Positions 44,138 to 54,522 of a stretch of DNA of 64,000 bases are shown here, one piece after another. The stretch covers positions 19,743-83,742 of the forward strand of contig JAIXRO010000027.1 in assembly GCA_027485145.1 (NCBI GenBank), given 5' to 3'. Below the pieces are notes generated by a model. That model ran no database searches. It saw only the letters and a list, made by a program, of their open reading frames with translations, and was not told the DNA's origin. Source of the stretch: Hyphomonadaceae bacterium. Its GTDB lineage: Bacteria; Pseudomonadota; Alphaproteobacteria; Caulobacterales; Hyphomonadaceae. Both the position numbers and the translations under genes were made by a program. How positions within the stretch are numbered: position 1 is the stretch's first letter; every line of letters begins with the position of its first letter.

Positions 44138-44753
44138 TTTGCACGAAGGCCGCCATGTTGATCGCGACACTCATCCAGAACAGCGTCCGGAAAGCTCTCT
44201 TCTGCGTTTTGTGACGGAAGACTTCCTGCCCGATGATGCCGCCGGGCCAACCACCAACGAGGCCGATCAACAGCAGGATGGTCTCGGAGACCCGCCATTG
44301 CTTCTGGTTCGCCGCGCGCTTGTCGAGCCCGTAACCCACAAAACACGCAACACTCGCCACCCCGTAGATAACCAGCCAGTTCGTCGACATCGGCTGCACG
44401 CTGGCAATGGCCGCGGCGATAAACAGGAAGGCCGGAATGACGAGAAATCTCGGACCGCGCTGGACGATCTGCGACCATAGGCTTGGGCCCGCCTTCGGCG
44501 GGAGGATGGCAACCGGAGCTTTCAGTGCCGAGACGTTTTTCGCTTTCGGTTTGCCATCCTTGCCATACTCAAGCGTGAACTCGTACGCATGGCCAATCTC
44601 GATGTGGCGGCCCTCCTTTGCGAATGCGCTCGCGTGCACGAAGACATCCGGTCCGCCGTCATCCGGCGCAAGAAAACCGAAGCCGCGCTCGTCGCTCCAG
44701 TTGATCAGGCGCCCTTGTGTGCGCGTCGGGAGCGGGGGCGACGTTTCGGTCAC
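44115..44753 (-). CDS. Cold-shock domain fused to DUF1294 membrane domain
   Basis: QGRLINWSDERGFGFLAPDDGGPDVFVHASAF; C-terminal KRAANQKQWRVSETILLLIGLVGGWPGGIIGQEVFRHKTQK. Confidence 0.92.
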   Translation of the reverse strand: MTETSPPLPTRTQGRLINWSDERGFGFLAPDDGGPDVFVHASAFAKEGRHIEIGHAYEFTLEYGKDGKPKAKNVSALKAPVAILPPKAGPSLWSQIVQRGPRFLVIPAFLFIAAAIASVQPMSTNWLVIYGVASVACFVGYGLDKRAANQKQWRVSETILLLIGLVGGWPGGIIGQEVFRHKTQKRAFRTLFWMSVAINMAAFVQINVFASR

Positions 44754-44754
44754 G

Positions 44755-45862
44755 TTACTTCACCTCATCCTTCGCAACCGAAGCGGCGAGTGAAGCCGAC
44801 AAGAAGCGGTCAATATCGCCGTCCAGAACACCGCCCGTGTCGGACGTCTCGACGTTGGTTCTCAGATCCTTGACCATCTGGTAGGGCTGCAAAACGTAGG
44901 ACCGGATCTGATGGCCAAAGCCGATGGCGCTCTTGTCCGCATACTGCGCATCTGCGACAGATTTTCGCTTCTGCAGCTCCAGCTCATACAGCTTGGAGCG
45001 CAGCATCTTCCAGGCTTCGTCCCGGTTCTGGTGCTGGGAGCGACCCATCTGGCATTGCACAACCGTGTTTGTCGGGATGTGGGTCAGGCGCACGGCTGAA
45101 TCGGTCCGGTTGATGTGCTGGCCGCCAGCGCCCGAGGCGCGGAAGGTATCAGTACGAACATCCGACGGATTGATCTCGATCTCGATCTTGTCATCGATGA
45201 CAGGAGTGACGCTGACGGACGAGAAAGATGTGTGGCGCCGCGCGGACGAATCATAAGGCGAAATCCGCACGAGGCGGTGCACGCCGGTCTCGGACTTCAG
45301 CCAGCCATAGGCATTCTCGCCCTTGATCTGGACCGTCGCCGACTTGATCCCGGCTTCTTCGCCCTCGCGCTCGTCAAGTTCCTCGACCGTGTAGCCATGC
45401 TTCTCGGCCCAGCGAACATACATCCGGCGCAGGATCGAGGCCCAGTCCTGACTCTCTGTTCCGCCTTCGCCGGCGTTGATCTGCACATAGCAGTCATTGC
45501 CATCCGCTTCGCCGGACAACAGCGCTGCCAGCTCGGCCTTCTGGGCCTTCTCGGCTGCGCGGGCGAGCGATGCCTGGATATCCGCCTGCATGGCAGCGTC
45601 GCCTTCGGAGAGTTCCAGCAGTTCCGGGGCGTCAGCGATATCTTTCTCGAGCGTCTGTACAAGCGCGATACCGTCCGCCAGTTTCTGCCGCTCGCGCATC
45701 AGCTTCTGAGCGTCCTGGGGGTCATTCCAGAAGTCCGGACGCTCCGAAAGCGCGGTCAGTTCGTCGAGACGCTTGGTGGCCGTATCCCAGTCAAAGACGC
45801 CTCCGTAGCAAGGCGGCGGACTGGCGGATCTGGTCGATCAGGGAACGGATTTCGGCGGACAT
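44755..45862 (-). CDS. prfB: Peptide chain release factor 2, expressed via +1 programmed frameshift (join 45862..45794 and 45792..44755)
   Basis: GGQ motif ([18 protein letters not shown]); frame-0 [23 protein letters not shown] then +1 frame [12 protein letters not shown]...; slippery CTT TGA C with GGAGG 3 nt upstream. Confidence 0.95.
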
Positions 45863-45971
45863 CTGGGCGCCTCCTTAAACACAACAGGCAACAATACGAT
45901 ACGGGCTATAACCCCGAGGTGGAATTCGGTCAAAGCGGCGTGTGCGCGCCTTGCAACTAAGGGTCGGTTAA

Positions 45972-48530
45972 TCAGAAGATGCCGTCGAGGTTCTCGTCCG
46001 ACGTCGCGCCGTCGCCGGGGCCTTCCGTCGATGTGCCGCTGGTGTTCAGCCCATCGCCGCAGGAGCCGGAGATCGAGAGACAATCTTCCTGTCCCACGAA
46101 CACGTTCATGCCAGGCTCTGTTCCCGGCCGGAATGCCTCGTCAATCACACCGGGGCCACCGCCAGGCGCAGGCGCGCCGGTGCGGGCATCGACCTTCACC
46201 AGGCGCACGCCGGGGGGAATACGGAACGGAGAGGCCGCGTGATCCTTGAGCGCCGTTTCCATGAACTCCGTGAAGATCGGCACAGCGACCGAGCCGCCGG
46301 CCTCGCCTTCGCCGAGCGAGCGGTTGTCATCGAAGCCGATGCGCACACCGACCACGAGATCCGGCGAGAAGCCGACAAAGATGGCGTCACGGTAGTCATC
46401 CGTCGTGCCGGTCTTGCCCGCGACGGGTTTGCCGATCCGCAGGGCCCGGCGACCGGTGCCGCGTTCAACGACACCTTCCATCATGTGTGTGATCTGGTAG
46501 GCCACGATCGGGTCGAGGACCTGCTCGCGATTGTCAGCCAGCACGGGCGGTTCTTCGCCGTTCCATTCATCGGCCCGGCACCCGTCGCATTTGCGCTGGT
46601 CGTTGCGGTAGAGAGTCCGGCCATAACGGTCCTGCACGCGGTCCAGCAGGGTCGGGGTGACCTTCTTGCCGCCGTTCACGAAGGCGGCATAGCCGCGCAC
46701 GAGGTTGATCAGCTGGGTGTCACCTGCGCCCAGAGACATCGCCGGATAGGCGGGCAGGTTTTCGTAAACGCCGACGCGCTCGGCAAGATCGGATACGGCT
46801 TCCATGCCGATTTCCTGGGCGATCCGTGCGGTGACCTGGTTCAGGGATTTCTCGAGCGCCACACGGAGCGTGACCATGCCGTAGGACTGGCCCGCCGTGT
46901 AGTTCTTCGGTGCCCAGTATTTCTTGGTCGAGACGTCATAGGACACAAACGGTGCGTCCAGCATCCGGGAGGAGGGGGTGTAGCCTTTCTCCATAGCGGC
47001 CGCATACACGAACGGCTTGAAGCTCGATCCCGGCTGGCGGGTCGCCTGTGTGACGCGGTTGAAGCTCGACTTGAAGAAGGAATAACCACCCTGCATGGCG
47101 AGCACGCGGCCCGTGTGCGGGTCGATCGCGATGAGGGCGCCGTCGACTTCCGGCACCTGCCGGAGCGTTGCATTGCCGACCGGCACCATCACGGGCGGCG
47201 CGATCTCTCCGGTTTCAGGGTCTGCCGGGGCCTCGGCGGCCTGTTCCTTGCGCTTGAATTCGGCGAGGATGACGTGGCCGACCTGCAGGCCCGCCTTGCC
47301 GCCATCCGGAACGAAGGTCTGCGCCCATTTGATCTCATCGGACGGCAACTTGATGGTTTTGCCGTCGGTCAGCAAAAGCTCGGCCGAACTTGCGCCAAGC
47401 TTGGTGACCAGCGCGGCTTCCCAGGTTCCGTTTCCGCCGGGCAGCTTGACCGCCTTCAGAGCTTCAGCCGCACCCTCGTCAACCGGCAGCGTAGTGAGCG
47501 GGCCGCGCCAGCCATGGCGGCGGTCATAAGCCACAAGCCCGTTCTGAAGCGCTGTCTGGGCCGCAATCTGCAGGCGCGTGTCGATCGTCGAACGAATGGA
47601 AAGACCGCCCTGTTCCAGCGTGTCTTCTCCATACCGTTTGATCAGGTCGTTGCGCAGTTCCTGCACAAAATACGTCGTGGCAATGAATTCCGGGCCACGC
47701 AGCCGGCGCGTCGTGGTCAGCGGCCGTTCGAGCGCCGCCTTCATTTCTTCGCGTGTGATGTAGCCATCCTCGCGCATGCGCTCGAGCACGTAGTTGCGGC
47801 GCGACAGCAGACGTTCCGGATTGGTGTAAGGGTTCACCTTGCCCGGGAACTTGGGCAGCGAGGCCAGCGTCGCCGCCTCCGCAAGGTCGAGTTCCGGCAG
47901 GGATTTGTTGAAATAGTTGAGCGCGGCTGAGGCCACACCGTAAGACTGCCCGCCGAGATAGATCTCGTTCAGGTAAAGCTCGAGGATCTCGCCTTTCGTG
48001 AACTCCTTCTCGATCCGCTGGGCAACAATCGCTTCCTTCGCCTTGCGCTCGATATTCTGGTCCTTGGTCAGCAGCATGTTCTTGGCGACCTGCTGGGTGA
48101 TCGTCGAGCCGCCCTGCATGCCGCCATCGCCGGTGATCTTGTTCTTGGCCGTGTTCACCGCGCCGCGGGTAATGCCCGCATAATCGAGGCCATCATGGGT
48201 GAAGAAGTTCTTGTCTTCGGCGGCCACGAACGCCTGCACCACATGTTCCGGAATGGATTCGTAGGGCACGAAAACCCGGTGCTGGTCGGCAAACTCGGCA
48301 ATCAGCGTGCCGTCGCCGGCATGGACGCGTGACGTGATCGGTGGCTCGTACTGTTTCAGCTTGTCGATCGAGGGTACATCCCGGCCGAGCGCCGCAAAGT
48401 AGATCCAGGCCCCGATCAAGACGATGACACCGATCACGAAGCCCGCCAGCAGAAGCCTGCGGCCCCATTTGATCGGGCCGGCATATTTCTCGAGCGTCAT
48501 GCGGAAAGTCGGGGGAGGAGCGTCAGTCAT
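45972..48530 (-). CDS. mrcA: Class A penicillin-binding protein (PBP1A family)
   Basis: AAEDKNFFTHDGLDYAGITRGAVNT...GGSTITQQVAKN...RQPGSSFKPFVYAAAME...GKTGTTDDYRDAIFVGFSPD. Confidence 0.97.
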   Translation of the reverse strand: MTDAPPPTFRMTLEKYAGPIKWGRRLLLAGFVIGVIVLIGAWIYFAALGRDVPSIDKLKQYEPPITSRVHAGDGTLIAEFADQHRVFVPYESIPEHVVQAFVAAEDKNFFTHDGLDYAGITRGAVNTAKNKITGDGGMQGGSTITQQVAKNMLLTKDQNIERKAKEAIVAQRIEKEFTKGEILELYLNEIYLGGQSYGVASAALNYFNKSLPELDLAEAATLASLPKFPGKVNPYTNPERLLSRRNYVLERMREDGYITREEMKAALERPLTTTRRLRGPEFIATTYFVQELRNDLIKRYGEDTLEQGGLSIRSTIDTRLQIAAQTALQNGLVAYDRRHGWRGPLTTLPVDEGAAEALKAVKLPGGNGTWEAALVTKLGASSAELLLTDGKTIKLPSDEIKWAQTFVPDGGKAGLQVGHVILAEFKRKEQAAEAPADPETGEIAPPVMVPVGNATLRQVPEVDGALIAIDPHTGRVLAMQGGYSFFKSSFNRVTQATRQPGSSFKPFVYAAAMEKGYTPSSRMLDAPFVSYDVSTKKYWAPKNYTAGQSYGMVTLRVALEKSLNQVTARIAQEIGMEAVSDLAERVGVYENLPAYPAMSLGAGDTQLINLVRGYAAFVNGGKKVTPTLLDRVQDRYGRTLYRNDQRKCDGCRADEWNGEEPPVLADNREQVLDPIVAYQITHMMEGVVERGTGRRALRIGKPVAGKTGTTDDYRDAIFVGFSPDLVVGVRIGFDDNRSLGEGEAGGSVAVPIFTEFMETALKDHAASPFRIPPGVRLVKVDARTGAPAPGGGPGVIDEAFRPGTEPGMNVFVGQEDCLSISGSCGDGLNTSGTSTEGPGDGATSDENLDGIF

Positions 48531-48659
48531 CAGCTAACCCTGTGCGGTGATTCGACCGTCTTAAGCCATGTTTGCCCGCAAAAACCGGGTATTGCGACGA
48601 CGTCGCATCTGTTTCCGGCGATACTATGGCGCGTCGCGGGATCACAACAGGGGGCGATG

Positions 48660-50552
48660 TCAGATGTCCTGACGTTCAACCTCAAGGTCTTCGAGGGAGA
48701 TGGCGGGCAACGGCCGCTTTTCAGGGCGCGGCAGGGCCAGGCCATCCCTGAGTTTGTCGGCGATCCGGTCCTTGTCGGCATTCGGCGGATAGTTTTCCAG
48801 CGCTGTCGTCCAGGCTTTCCGGGCCTCGTCCTTGCGGTCCTCATGCCAGTAGATATCGCCGAGATGTTCCTCGATTTCCCAATGGCTCTGGGGAAGGAGT
48901 TCGTCGCGCGCGCTTTCGATCAGCCCCTTGGCCCGCTCAAGGTCGCCGAGCTGGAACAGCGCCCAGCCGAACGAATCCGCAATATAGGGGTCCGATTCGG
49001 CGAGCAGCATCGCGCGGGCCAGCACCTTGTAACCTTCCTCATACTTGTCCGTCCGCGTGATGAGAAAATAGCCGAGGGAATTCAACGTGTAAGGATCATT
49101 CGGGCGGGCCAGCCTCTCGGACCGGAGAATGACCAGCGCTTCATTGATCTGGCCCGACCGGCCCAGCGCGTCGGCCAGCACCATCCGGCGATCATGGGTA
49201 TCGTCGATTCGCTGGGCATCCCGCGCATGAACGGCGGCTTGCGCGGCATCGCCGAAATGCAGGTAAACCGAGCTGGCGGCGCCATGCGCGGCCGCTTGTT
49301 CAGCCGGATTTTCAGCAAGGCTCATGAGCTCTGGCACCAGCGCGTAGGCCGCGTCCTTGTCGTTGAGCAACGCCCGCAATTGCAACGCGCCATAGATCGT
49401 CGAGAGCTTTTCCTTCTCGGTGCTGATCTTCAGCGCGGCGTCGATTGCCTTGCGGGCTCCGGCTTCATCGCCGTTCATCAGCAGAGCCTGAGCCGCCGAA
49501 ATCTCGAGAGACGGAGATGTCTTCGGCGCTGTCTGCGCCACATGCGCCGCGCCGGCATAGAGCGCCTCTTCGTACAGCGCGTCGATAATGCTGCTGCGGA
49601 CATTCTCGTTCTCGGGATCGATCAGCAGGATCGAAAGGTCGAACGCTGTTCGCTTGTCGTCAAAACCTTCGATCTCCCCGCCGATCATCACGGTCTGGAT
49701 GTAACGCTGCTGCTGCATCGCGTAGGAGACATCCGACAGGGCCGTCGCGAACCCGGACCGGATCGTCGGCGCCTCGTTGTCGAGGTTCTTGCCGGTTTCC
49801 AGACTGTCGATGGCGGCCGCATAGCTGGTCGCTTCTTCGGGCTGCGCGTCCGCGAGTTTCTGGTAGACCAGCTTCGATTCTTCGACGCGCCCCATGCGCT
49901 GCAGCAGCAGCGAGTGGCGCACGATCACCGTGCTGACATGCGCAAACACGATTCCCTGGGGATCAAACTCATGTTCCGGGGCCTGAATGTTTTCAGGTGT
50001 CAGCGCTTCATAAACGGCGAGGGCCTCATCGTTCCGGCCCGCCGCTTCCAGCATCGCCGCAAGCGAGAGGTCTGCGGTGATACCCGGCATGCCGCCGGCC
50101 ACTTCCCGGTGGCGGTTGATGGCCTCGTCCGTCTTGCCTTCAAGGGCCAGCAGCCAGGCGTCGAGCCAGAGATAGAAGCCCGGCTGCTCGAGGTCAGCCG
50201 ACTCGTCGCCGGTGAGGCCCAGATAGGCCCGCGCGCCTTTCATGTCGTCCGCCGCCGCGCGGTCGAGCGCCAGATAGGCATCGAGGAAACGGTCTTCGGC
50301 CCGTTCGGTTGCCGAGAGGTCTGCGATCAGTTTCAGGAAGCCGGCCGTATCCCCGGCTTTCAGCGCTTCAGACGGCAGCGCGTACTTCGCCCCGCGGACG
50401 GCAGTCGATCTGGCCTGTTTCGACAGTTTCGGCTGCGAGGTTTCCGCGGCGGCCTCGGTCAGTCTGGCCCATCCCGCGGGCAAACTCGTGCATCCCATGA
50501 GCGCAAGCAGGAACCCGGACGCGATCACGGAGTGTTTCAGAGACATCGACAC
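48660..50552 (-). CDS. Tetratricopeptide-repeat lipoprotein
   Basis: Lipobox LMGCTS; TPR-like repeats (RPNDPYTLNSLGYFLITRTDKYEEGYKVLARAMLLAESDPYIADSFGWALFQLGDLERA). Confidence 0.88.
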   Translation of the reverse strand: MSMSLKHSVIASGFLLALMGCTSLPAGWARLTEAAAETSQPKLSKQARSTAVRGAKYALPSEALKAGDTAGFLKLIADLSATERAEDRFLDAYLALDRAAADDMKGARAYLGLTGDESADLEQPGFYLWLDAWLLALEGKTDEAINRHREVAGGMPGITADLSLAAMLEAAGRNDEALAVYEALTPENIQAPEHEFDPQGIVFAHVSTVIVRHSLLLQRMGRVEESKLVYQKLADAQPEEATSYAAAIDSLETGKNLDNEAPTIRSGFATALSDVSYAMQQQRYIQTVMIGGEIEGFDDKRTAFDLSILLIDPENENVRSSIIDALYEEALYAGAAHVAQTAPKTSPSLEISAAQALLMNGDEAGARKAIDAALKISTEKEKLSTIYGALQLRALLNDKDAAYALVPELMSLAENPAEQAAAHGAASSVYLHFGDAAQAAVHARDAQRIDDTHDRRMVLADALGRSGQINEALVILRSERLARPNDPYTLNSLGYFLITRTDKYEEGYKVLARAMLLAESDPYIADSFGWALFQLGDLERAKGLIESARDELLPQSHWEIEEHLGDIYWHEDRKDEARKAWTTALENYPPNADKDRIADKLRDGLALPRPEKRPLPAISLEDLEVERQDI

Positions 50553-50655
50553 AAAGGCTCCAGACGGCTGTTACCCGAATGAAGCAGTCCCTTGCGTCAA
50601 GAGCAAGGCACCGGTGTGTGCATCACGCAGAGTTGGCTGCGAATGCCTGTCCGGA

Positions 50656-52335
50656 TTACATGTTCGGATAGGCCGGGCCGCCGCCGCCTTCGGGTACCGT
50701 CCAGTTGATGTTCTGGTTGGGGTCCTTGATGTCGCAGGTCTTGCAGTGGATGCAGTTTTGCGAGTTGATCTGGAACTTGAGATCCGCGCCGGAGCCCACC
50801 CATTCATAAACGCCGGCCGGGCAGTAGCGGGCCGAGGGGCCGGCATACACATCGTGCTCGGAGGATTTCTGCAGCGCGAGATTGGCCACCTTCAAATGGA
50901 TCGGCTGGTCTTCGCCGTGATAGGTGTTGGTGAACGACACGTTGGTCAGCTTGTCGAAGCTGATGACACCGTCCGGCTTCGGATAATCGATCGGCTTGAA
51001 ATACTTGGCGGGCTTGAGCGATTCCGCGTCGGTTTTCGTGTGATGCATCGTCGGCAGGAAGCCGAAGCCGACAAGTGAGCGCATCCACATGTCCGGCACG
51101 CCGATGGCGGCGCCGAGCAGGGTGCCGAATTTCGACATCAGCGGCTTCATGTTGCGCACCGGCGACAGGTCCTTCCAGACCCACGAGGCGCGCACGGCTT
51201 CCGGATAGGACTCAAGCACATCGCTCTGGCGGCCAGCGGACACGGCTTCGAAGGCAGCTTCGGCGGCCAGCATGCCCGTTTTCATGGCGTTATGCGTGCC
51301 CTTGATGCGCGGAAGGTTCACGAACCCGGCCGAGCAGCCGATCAGTGCGCCGCCCGGGAAGGACAGCTGCGGAATCGACTGGATGCCGCCCGAAGTGATC
51401 GCGCGCGCGCCATAGGCGACGCGCTTGCCGCCCTTCAGATAGCGGACAACGTCGGCATGGTGCTTGTAGCGCTGGAACTCGTGATAGGGCGACAGGTAGG
51501 GGTTCTTGTAGTTGAGGTGGACCACGTAGCCGACGGACACGAAGGCCTCACCATTGTCGCGGAAGTGATAAAGGAAACCGCCGCCATCACCGTTCTTGCC
51601 CATGACGGGCCAGCCGAACGTGTGCTGCACGAGGCCTTCCTCGAAGATCTCTTCCGGCACGGACCAGACTTCCTTCAGTCCAATGCCGTACTTCTGCGGA
51701 TCGCTGTCCCTGGTGAGGCCGAACTTTGCCATCAGTTCCTTGGTCAGCGAACCGCGTGCGCCTTCGGCGAACAGAACGTACTTGCCGAGAAGTTCCATGC
51801 CGGGCTGGTAGTCCGGACCGTGCTCGCCGTCCTTGTTGATGCCCATGACGCCGGCGACGATGCCTTTGACCGCGCCCGTCTCATCGTAAACGAGTTCCGA
51901 TGCGGCAAAGCCGGGGAACACTTCAACGCCAAGCTTCTCGGCCTCGGCACCGAGCCAGCGGCAGACATTCGCGAGGGAGCCGATGAAGCAGCCATGATTG
52001 CTCATCAGCGGCGGGAAGGGGGCCCAGCCGACTTCCGCCGAGCCATTCTCGCCCAGCAGCTTGTAGCTGTCGGTCTTCACTTCGGTGGTCAGCGGGCGGT
52101 CAGACCGCGTGCGCCAGTCCGGCAGCAGTTCGTCCAGCGCCTTGGGGTCCAGCACGAGGCCGGAAAGAATGTGCGCGCCGATCTCGCCGCCCTTCTCGAT
52201 GACGACGACCGACAGGTCCGTGCCTGCCTTGTTGGCCAGCTGCTTGAACCGGATGGCGGCCGAAAGGCCGGCCGGGCCTCCGCCGACGATCACCAGATCG
52301 AATTCCATCGACTCGCGTTCGGGGGCGTCGGCCAT
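50656..52335 (-). CDS. Electron transfer flavoprotein-ubiquinone oxidoreductase
   Basis: FDLVIVGGGPAGLSAAIRFKQLA; C-terminal CPAGVYEW...NCIHCKTCDIKDPNQNINW 4Fe-4S motif. Confidence 0.97.
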   Translation of the reverse strand: MADAPERESMEFDLVIVGGGPAGLSAAIRFKQLANKAGTDLSVVVIEKGGEIGAHILSGLVLDPKALDELLPDWRTRSDRPLTTEVKTDSYKLLGENGSAEVGWAPFPPLMSNHGCFIGSLANVCRWLGAEAEKLGVEVFPGFAASELVYDETGAVKGIVAGVMGINKDGEHGPDYQPGMELLGKYVLFAEGARGSLTKELMAKFGLTRDSDPQKYGIGLKEVWSVPEEIFEEGLVQHTFGWPVMGKNGDGGGFLYHFRDNGEAFVSVGYVVHLNYKNPYLSPYHEFQRYKHHADVVRYLKGGKRVAYGARAITSGGIQSIPQLSFPGGALIGCSAGFVNLPRIKGTHNAMKTGMLAAEAAFEAVSAGRQSDVLESYPEAVRASWVWKDLSPVRNMKPLMSKFGTLLGAAIGVPDMWMRSLVGFGFLPTMHHTKTDAESLKPAKYFKPIDYPKPDGVISFDKLTNVSFTNTYHGEDQPIHLKVANLALQKSSEHDVYAGPSARYCPAGVYEWVGSGADLKFQINSQNCIHCKTCDIKDPNQNINWTVPEGGGGPAYPNM

Positions 52336-52449
52336 AGGTCAGCTCCTTGTTTGCGCTATGCGCCTTATCTCTATCCGGATAAGCACTTACAACGTGTTTC
52401 CCGAAGGTCCAGCCCGTCCGCAATGCCAGCCCCTGCGTCAAGAGTGCCC

Positions 52450-53232
52450 ATGACTGCGCTCACCGAATGGTGGACGGACATGGGCGTGAGCGTCGATACG
52501 GCGCTGGTGGACGCGCTGCTCAAGGCTGCGCCCGAAGCCGAACTCGCCCAGCGGGCGATAGAGCCAAAGGGTAGTGTTGCTCCCAGCGCGCCGGCCCGCA
52601 AGGGCGCGCGCACAGAGTCTGACTGGGCGAACGAGGCGCGCGGGAAAGCCCGGGCAGCCCAGACCCTGGACGCCCTGGCTGAAGCGATCCGGGCCTTCGA
52701 GGGCAGCCCGCTCAAGGCCACCTGCGAACAGGCGGTCGTCTCTGACGGGATCGCGGGCGCGAGCCTCATGGTGATCGGGGAGGGCCCCGGCGCCGAGGAA
52801 GACCGGCGCGGACTTCCCTTCGTTGGCAAGGCGGGCCAGCTGCTGGACAAGATGCTCGCCGCCATCGGCCGCTCCCGCGCCGAGAATGCCTTCATCACCA
52901 ACGTCAACTACTGGCGTCCGCCCGGCAACCGGAACCCTGAGGCCGCCGAACTCGCCGTCTGCCGTCCTTTCGTGGACCGCATGATCGAACTCGCGGCGCC
53001 AAAACTGATCATCGCCGCTGGCGGCGTTCCCGCGGTGTCGCTGCTCGCCAGCAAGGACGGCATCATGAAGCTGCGCGGCAATGAATATGCCTACGCCACG
53101 CCGGACGGCTTCAAGGTCCCGGTCATTCCGATTCTCCACCCGGCCTACCTGCTGCGCCGTCCGCAGGACAAGAGCCGCGCCTGGCGCGACCTGATGCTGA
53201 TCGAGAAACGGCTTGCGGAGCTGGGCGGCTGA
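52450..53232 (+). CDS. Uracil-DNA glycosylase, family 4
   Basis: LMVIGEGPGAEEDRRGLPFVGKAGQLLDKML...NVNYWRPPGNRNP...ILHPAYLLRRP. Confidence 0.93.
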   Translation: MTALTEWWTDMGVSVDTALVDALLKAAPEAELAQRAIEPKGSVAPSAPARKGARTESDWANEARGKARAAQTLDALAEAIRAFEGSPLKATCEQAVVSDGIAGASLMVIGEGPGAEEDRRGLPFVGKAGQLLDKMLAAIGRSRAENAFITNVNYWRPPGNRNPEAAELAVCRPFVDRMIELAAPKLIIAAGGVPAVSLLASKDGIMKLRGNEYAYATPDGFKVPVIPILHPAYLLRRPQDKSRAWRDLMLIEKRLAELGG

Positions 53233-53916
53233 ATGCCCGCGCCCTTGTCCGTCATCATCCCGGCGCTGAATGCGGCTGCGGATCTGCCGCTTGCGCTCGA
53301 AAGCCTGCTGCCGGGTCTTGAAGCGGGATTGATCCGTGAAGTGATCGTCGCCGATGGCGGCTCGGCCGATGCGACACGCGCGATTGCCGGTTCGGCCGGC
53401 GCAACCGTTATCGACTCGGCCGCCGGGCGCGGAAAGCAGCTGCGCGCAGGCGCGGCCGCCGCTCGCGGCGAATGGTTCCTGTTCCTGCATGCCGACACGG
53501 CCCTCTCGCGCGACTGGCCGGAACGTGCCGCCGCGCACATGGGCACCCGGCCCGGTCTTGCCGCAGCCTTCAAGCTGAAGTTCCGTTCGGATGCTTCGCA
53601 AGCGCGGTGGCTGGAGGCGAGGGCCAATCGCCGCGCCCGGTGGCTCGGCTTGCCGTATGGCGATCAGGGATTGCTGATCTCGCGCGCGCTTTACGAAGAG
53701 ATTGGTGGATATGCCGACGTGCCGCTGATGGAAGACGTGATGATCTCGCGAACGCTCGGCAAACGCCGGCTGGTCATCCTGGACGCCGAAGCGCGAACGT
53801 CGGCGGCGAAGTATGAGCGCGATGGCTGGCGAAAGCGCGCCTGGTCCAACGCCTGGCTGCTGACACGGTTCCTGCTTGGCGCAACGCCCGAAGCGCTCGC
53901 GAAAGCCTATCGCTAG
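53233..53916 (+). CDS. TIGR04283-type family 2 glycosyltransferase
   Basis: LSVIIPALNAAADLPLALESLLPGLEAGLIREVIVADGGSADATRAIA...LFLHADT; LPYGDQGLLISRALYEEIGGYADVPLMEDV. Confidence 0.9.
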   Translation: MPAPLSVIIPALNAAADLPLALESLLPGLEAGLIREVIVADGGSADATRAIAGSAGATVIDSAAGRGKQLRAGAAAARGEWFLFLHADTALSRDWPERAAAHMGTRPGLAAAFKLKFRSDASQARWLEARANRRARWLGLPYGDQGLLISRALYEEIGGYADVPLMEDVMISRTLGKRRLVILDAEARTSAAKYERDGWRKRAWSNAWLLTRFLLGATPEALAKAYR

Positions 53917-54443
53917 TTCTTGCCCGCCCACCATGCGGGGTCAGCAAACTCGTCCGCATAGGTCTCTTTCAGGAATGCCCGGAACCCGGCGATGTCGGTG
54001 ACCGTGCAGGTTTTGGAATCCGCCCGCACGATTCCGGAACGGTGGCTGTCTTCGTCGCCCATGTCCGCGCAGTCCGGCATGGCAATCTCGAACCGCGGGG
54101 CACCGTCCACGCTCGCGCTGGTCGGGCGTGCGACGACGTAGATCCACCCTACTTCGTCCTCGTCCCGAAGTTCGGCCTCGCCGAGATAGACCGGCACGCC
54201 TCCGGCCTCTGTCAAAGGCTCGAACCGGACCCGGACTTCTTCCTGGTCGTCGTCTTCCAGCGTCAGCAGATAGCCATCGCCCGAAGGAATGCCGGTCCGG
54301 CAGGGCGGCTCATCCGGCGTGCAAAAGGCGACCGGCCCCTTCGCAAGCAGTGTGCCTGTCACGACACGCGGCGCTTCCGACATGAAGCAGGCCGAGAGCA
54401 GCGTGGTTGCCAGAAGCGGGATCACCAGAATGTGCGGCTTCAT
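53913..54443 (-). CDS. Hypothetical lipoprotein
   Basis: MKPHILVIPLLATTLLSACFMSE; convergent with the preceding gene (4-nt overlap). Confidence 0.75.
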   Translation of the reverse strand: MKPHILVIPLLATTLLSACFMSEAPRVVTGTLLAKGPVAFCTPDEPPCRTGIPSGDGYLLTLEDDDQEEVRVRFEPLTEAGGVPVYLGEAELRDEDEVGWIYVVARPTSASVDGAPRFEIAMPDCADMGDEDSHRSGIVRADSKTCTVTDIAGFRAFLKETYADEFADPAWWAGKN

Positions 54444-54522
54444 AACGGACTGATTTCCTTGCGTTTCCAGATTCTGCCGGTCAGGTTGGACCTCCTTTCC
54501 GGCGAATCCAAGGCTCTGACTG

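Noticed and set aside
46239-47930. 563 aa plus-strand ORF antisense to PBP1A
   Set aside because: Shadow ORF opposite a catalytic-motif-supported PBP1A.
48657-50582. 641 aa plus-strand ORF antisense to the TPR lipoprotein
   Set aside because: Arg-rich shadow ORF; the minus-strand frame has a signal peptide, lipobox and TPR repeats.
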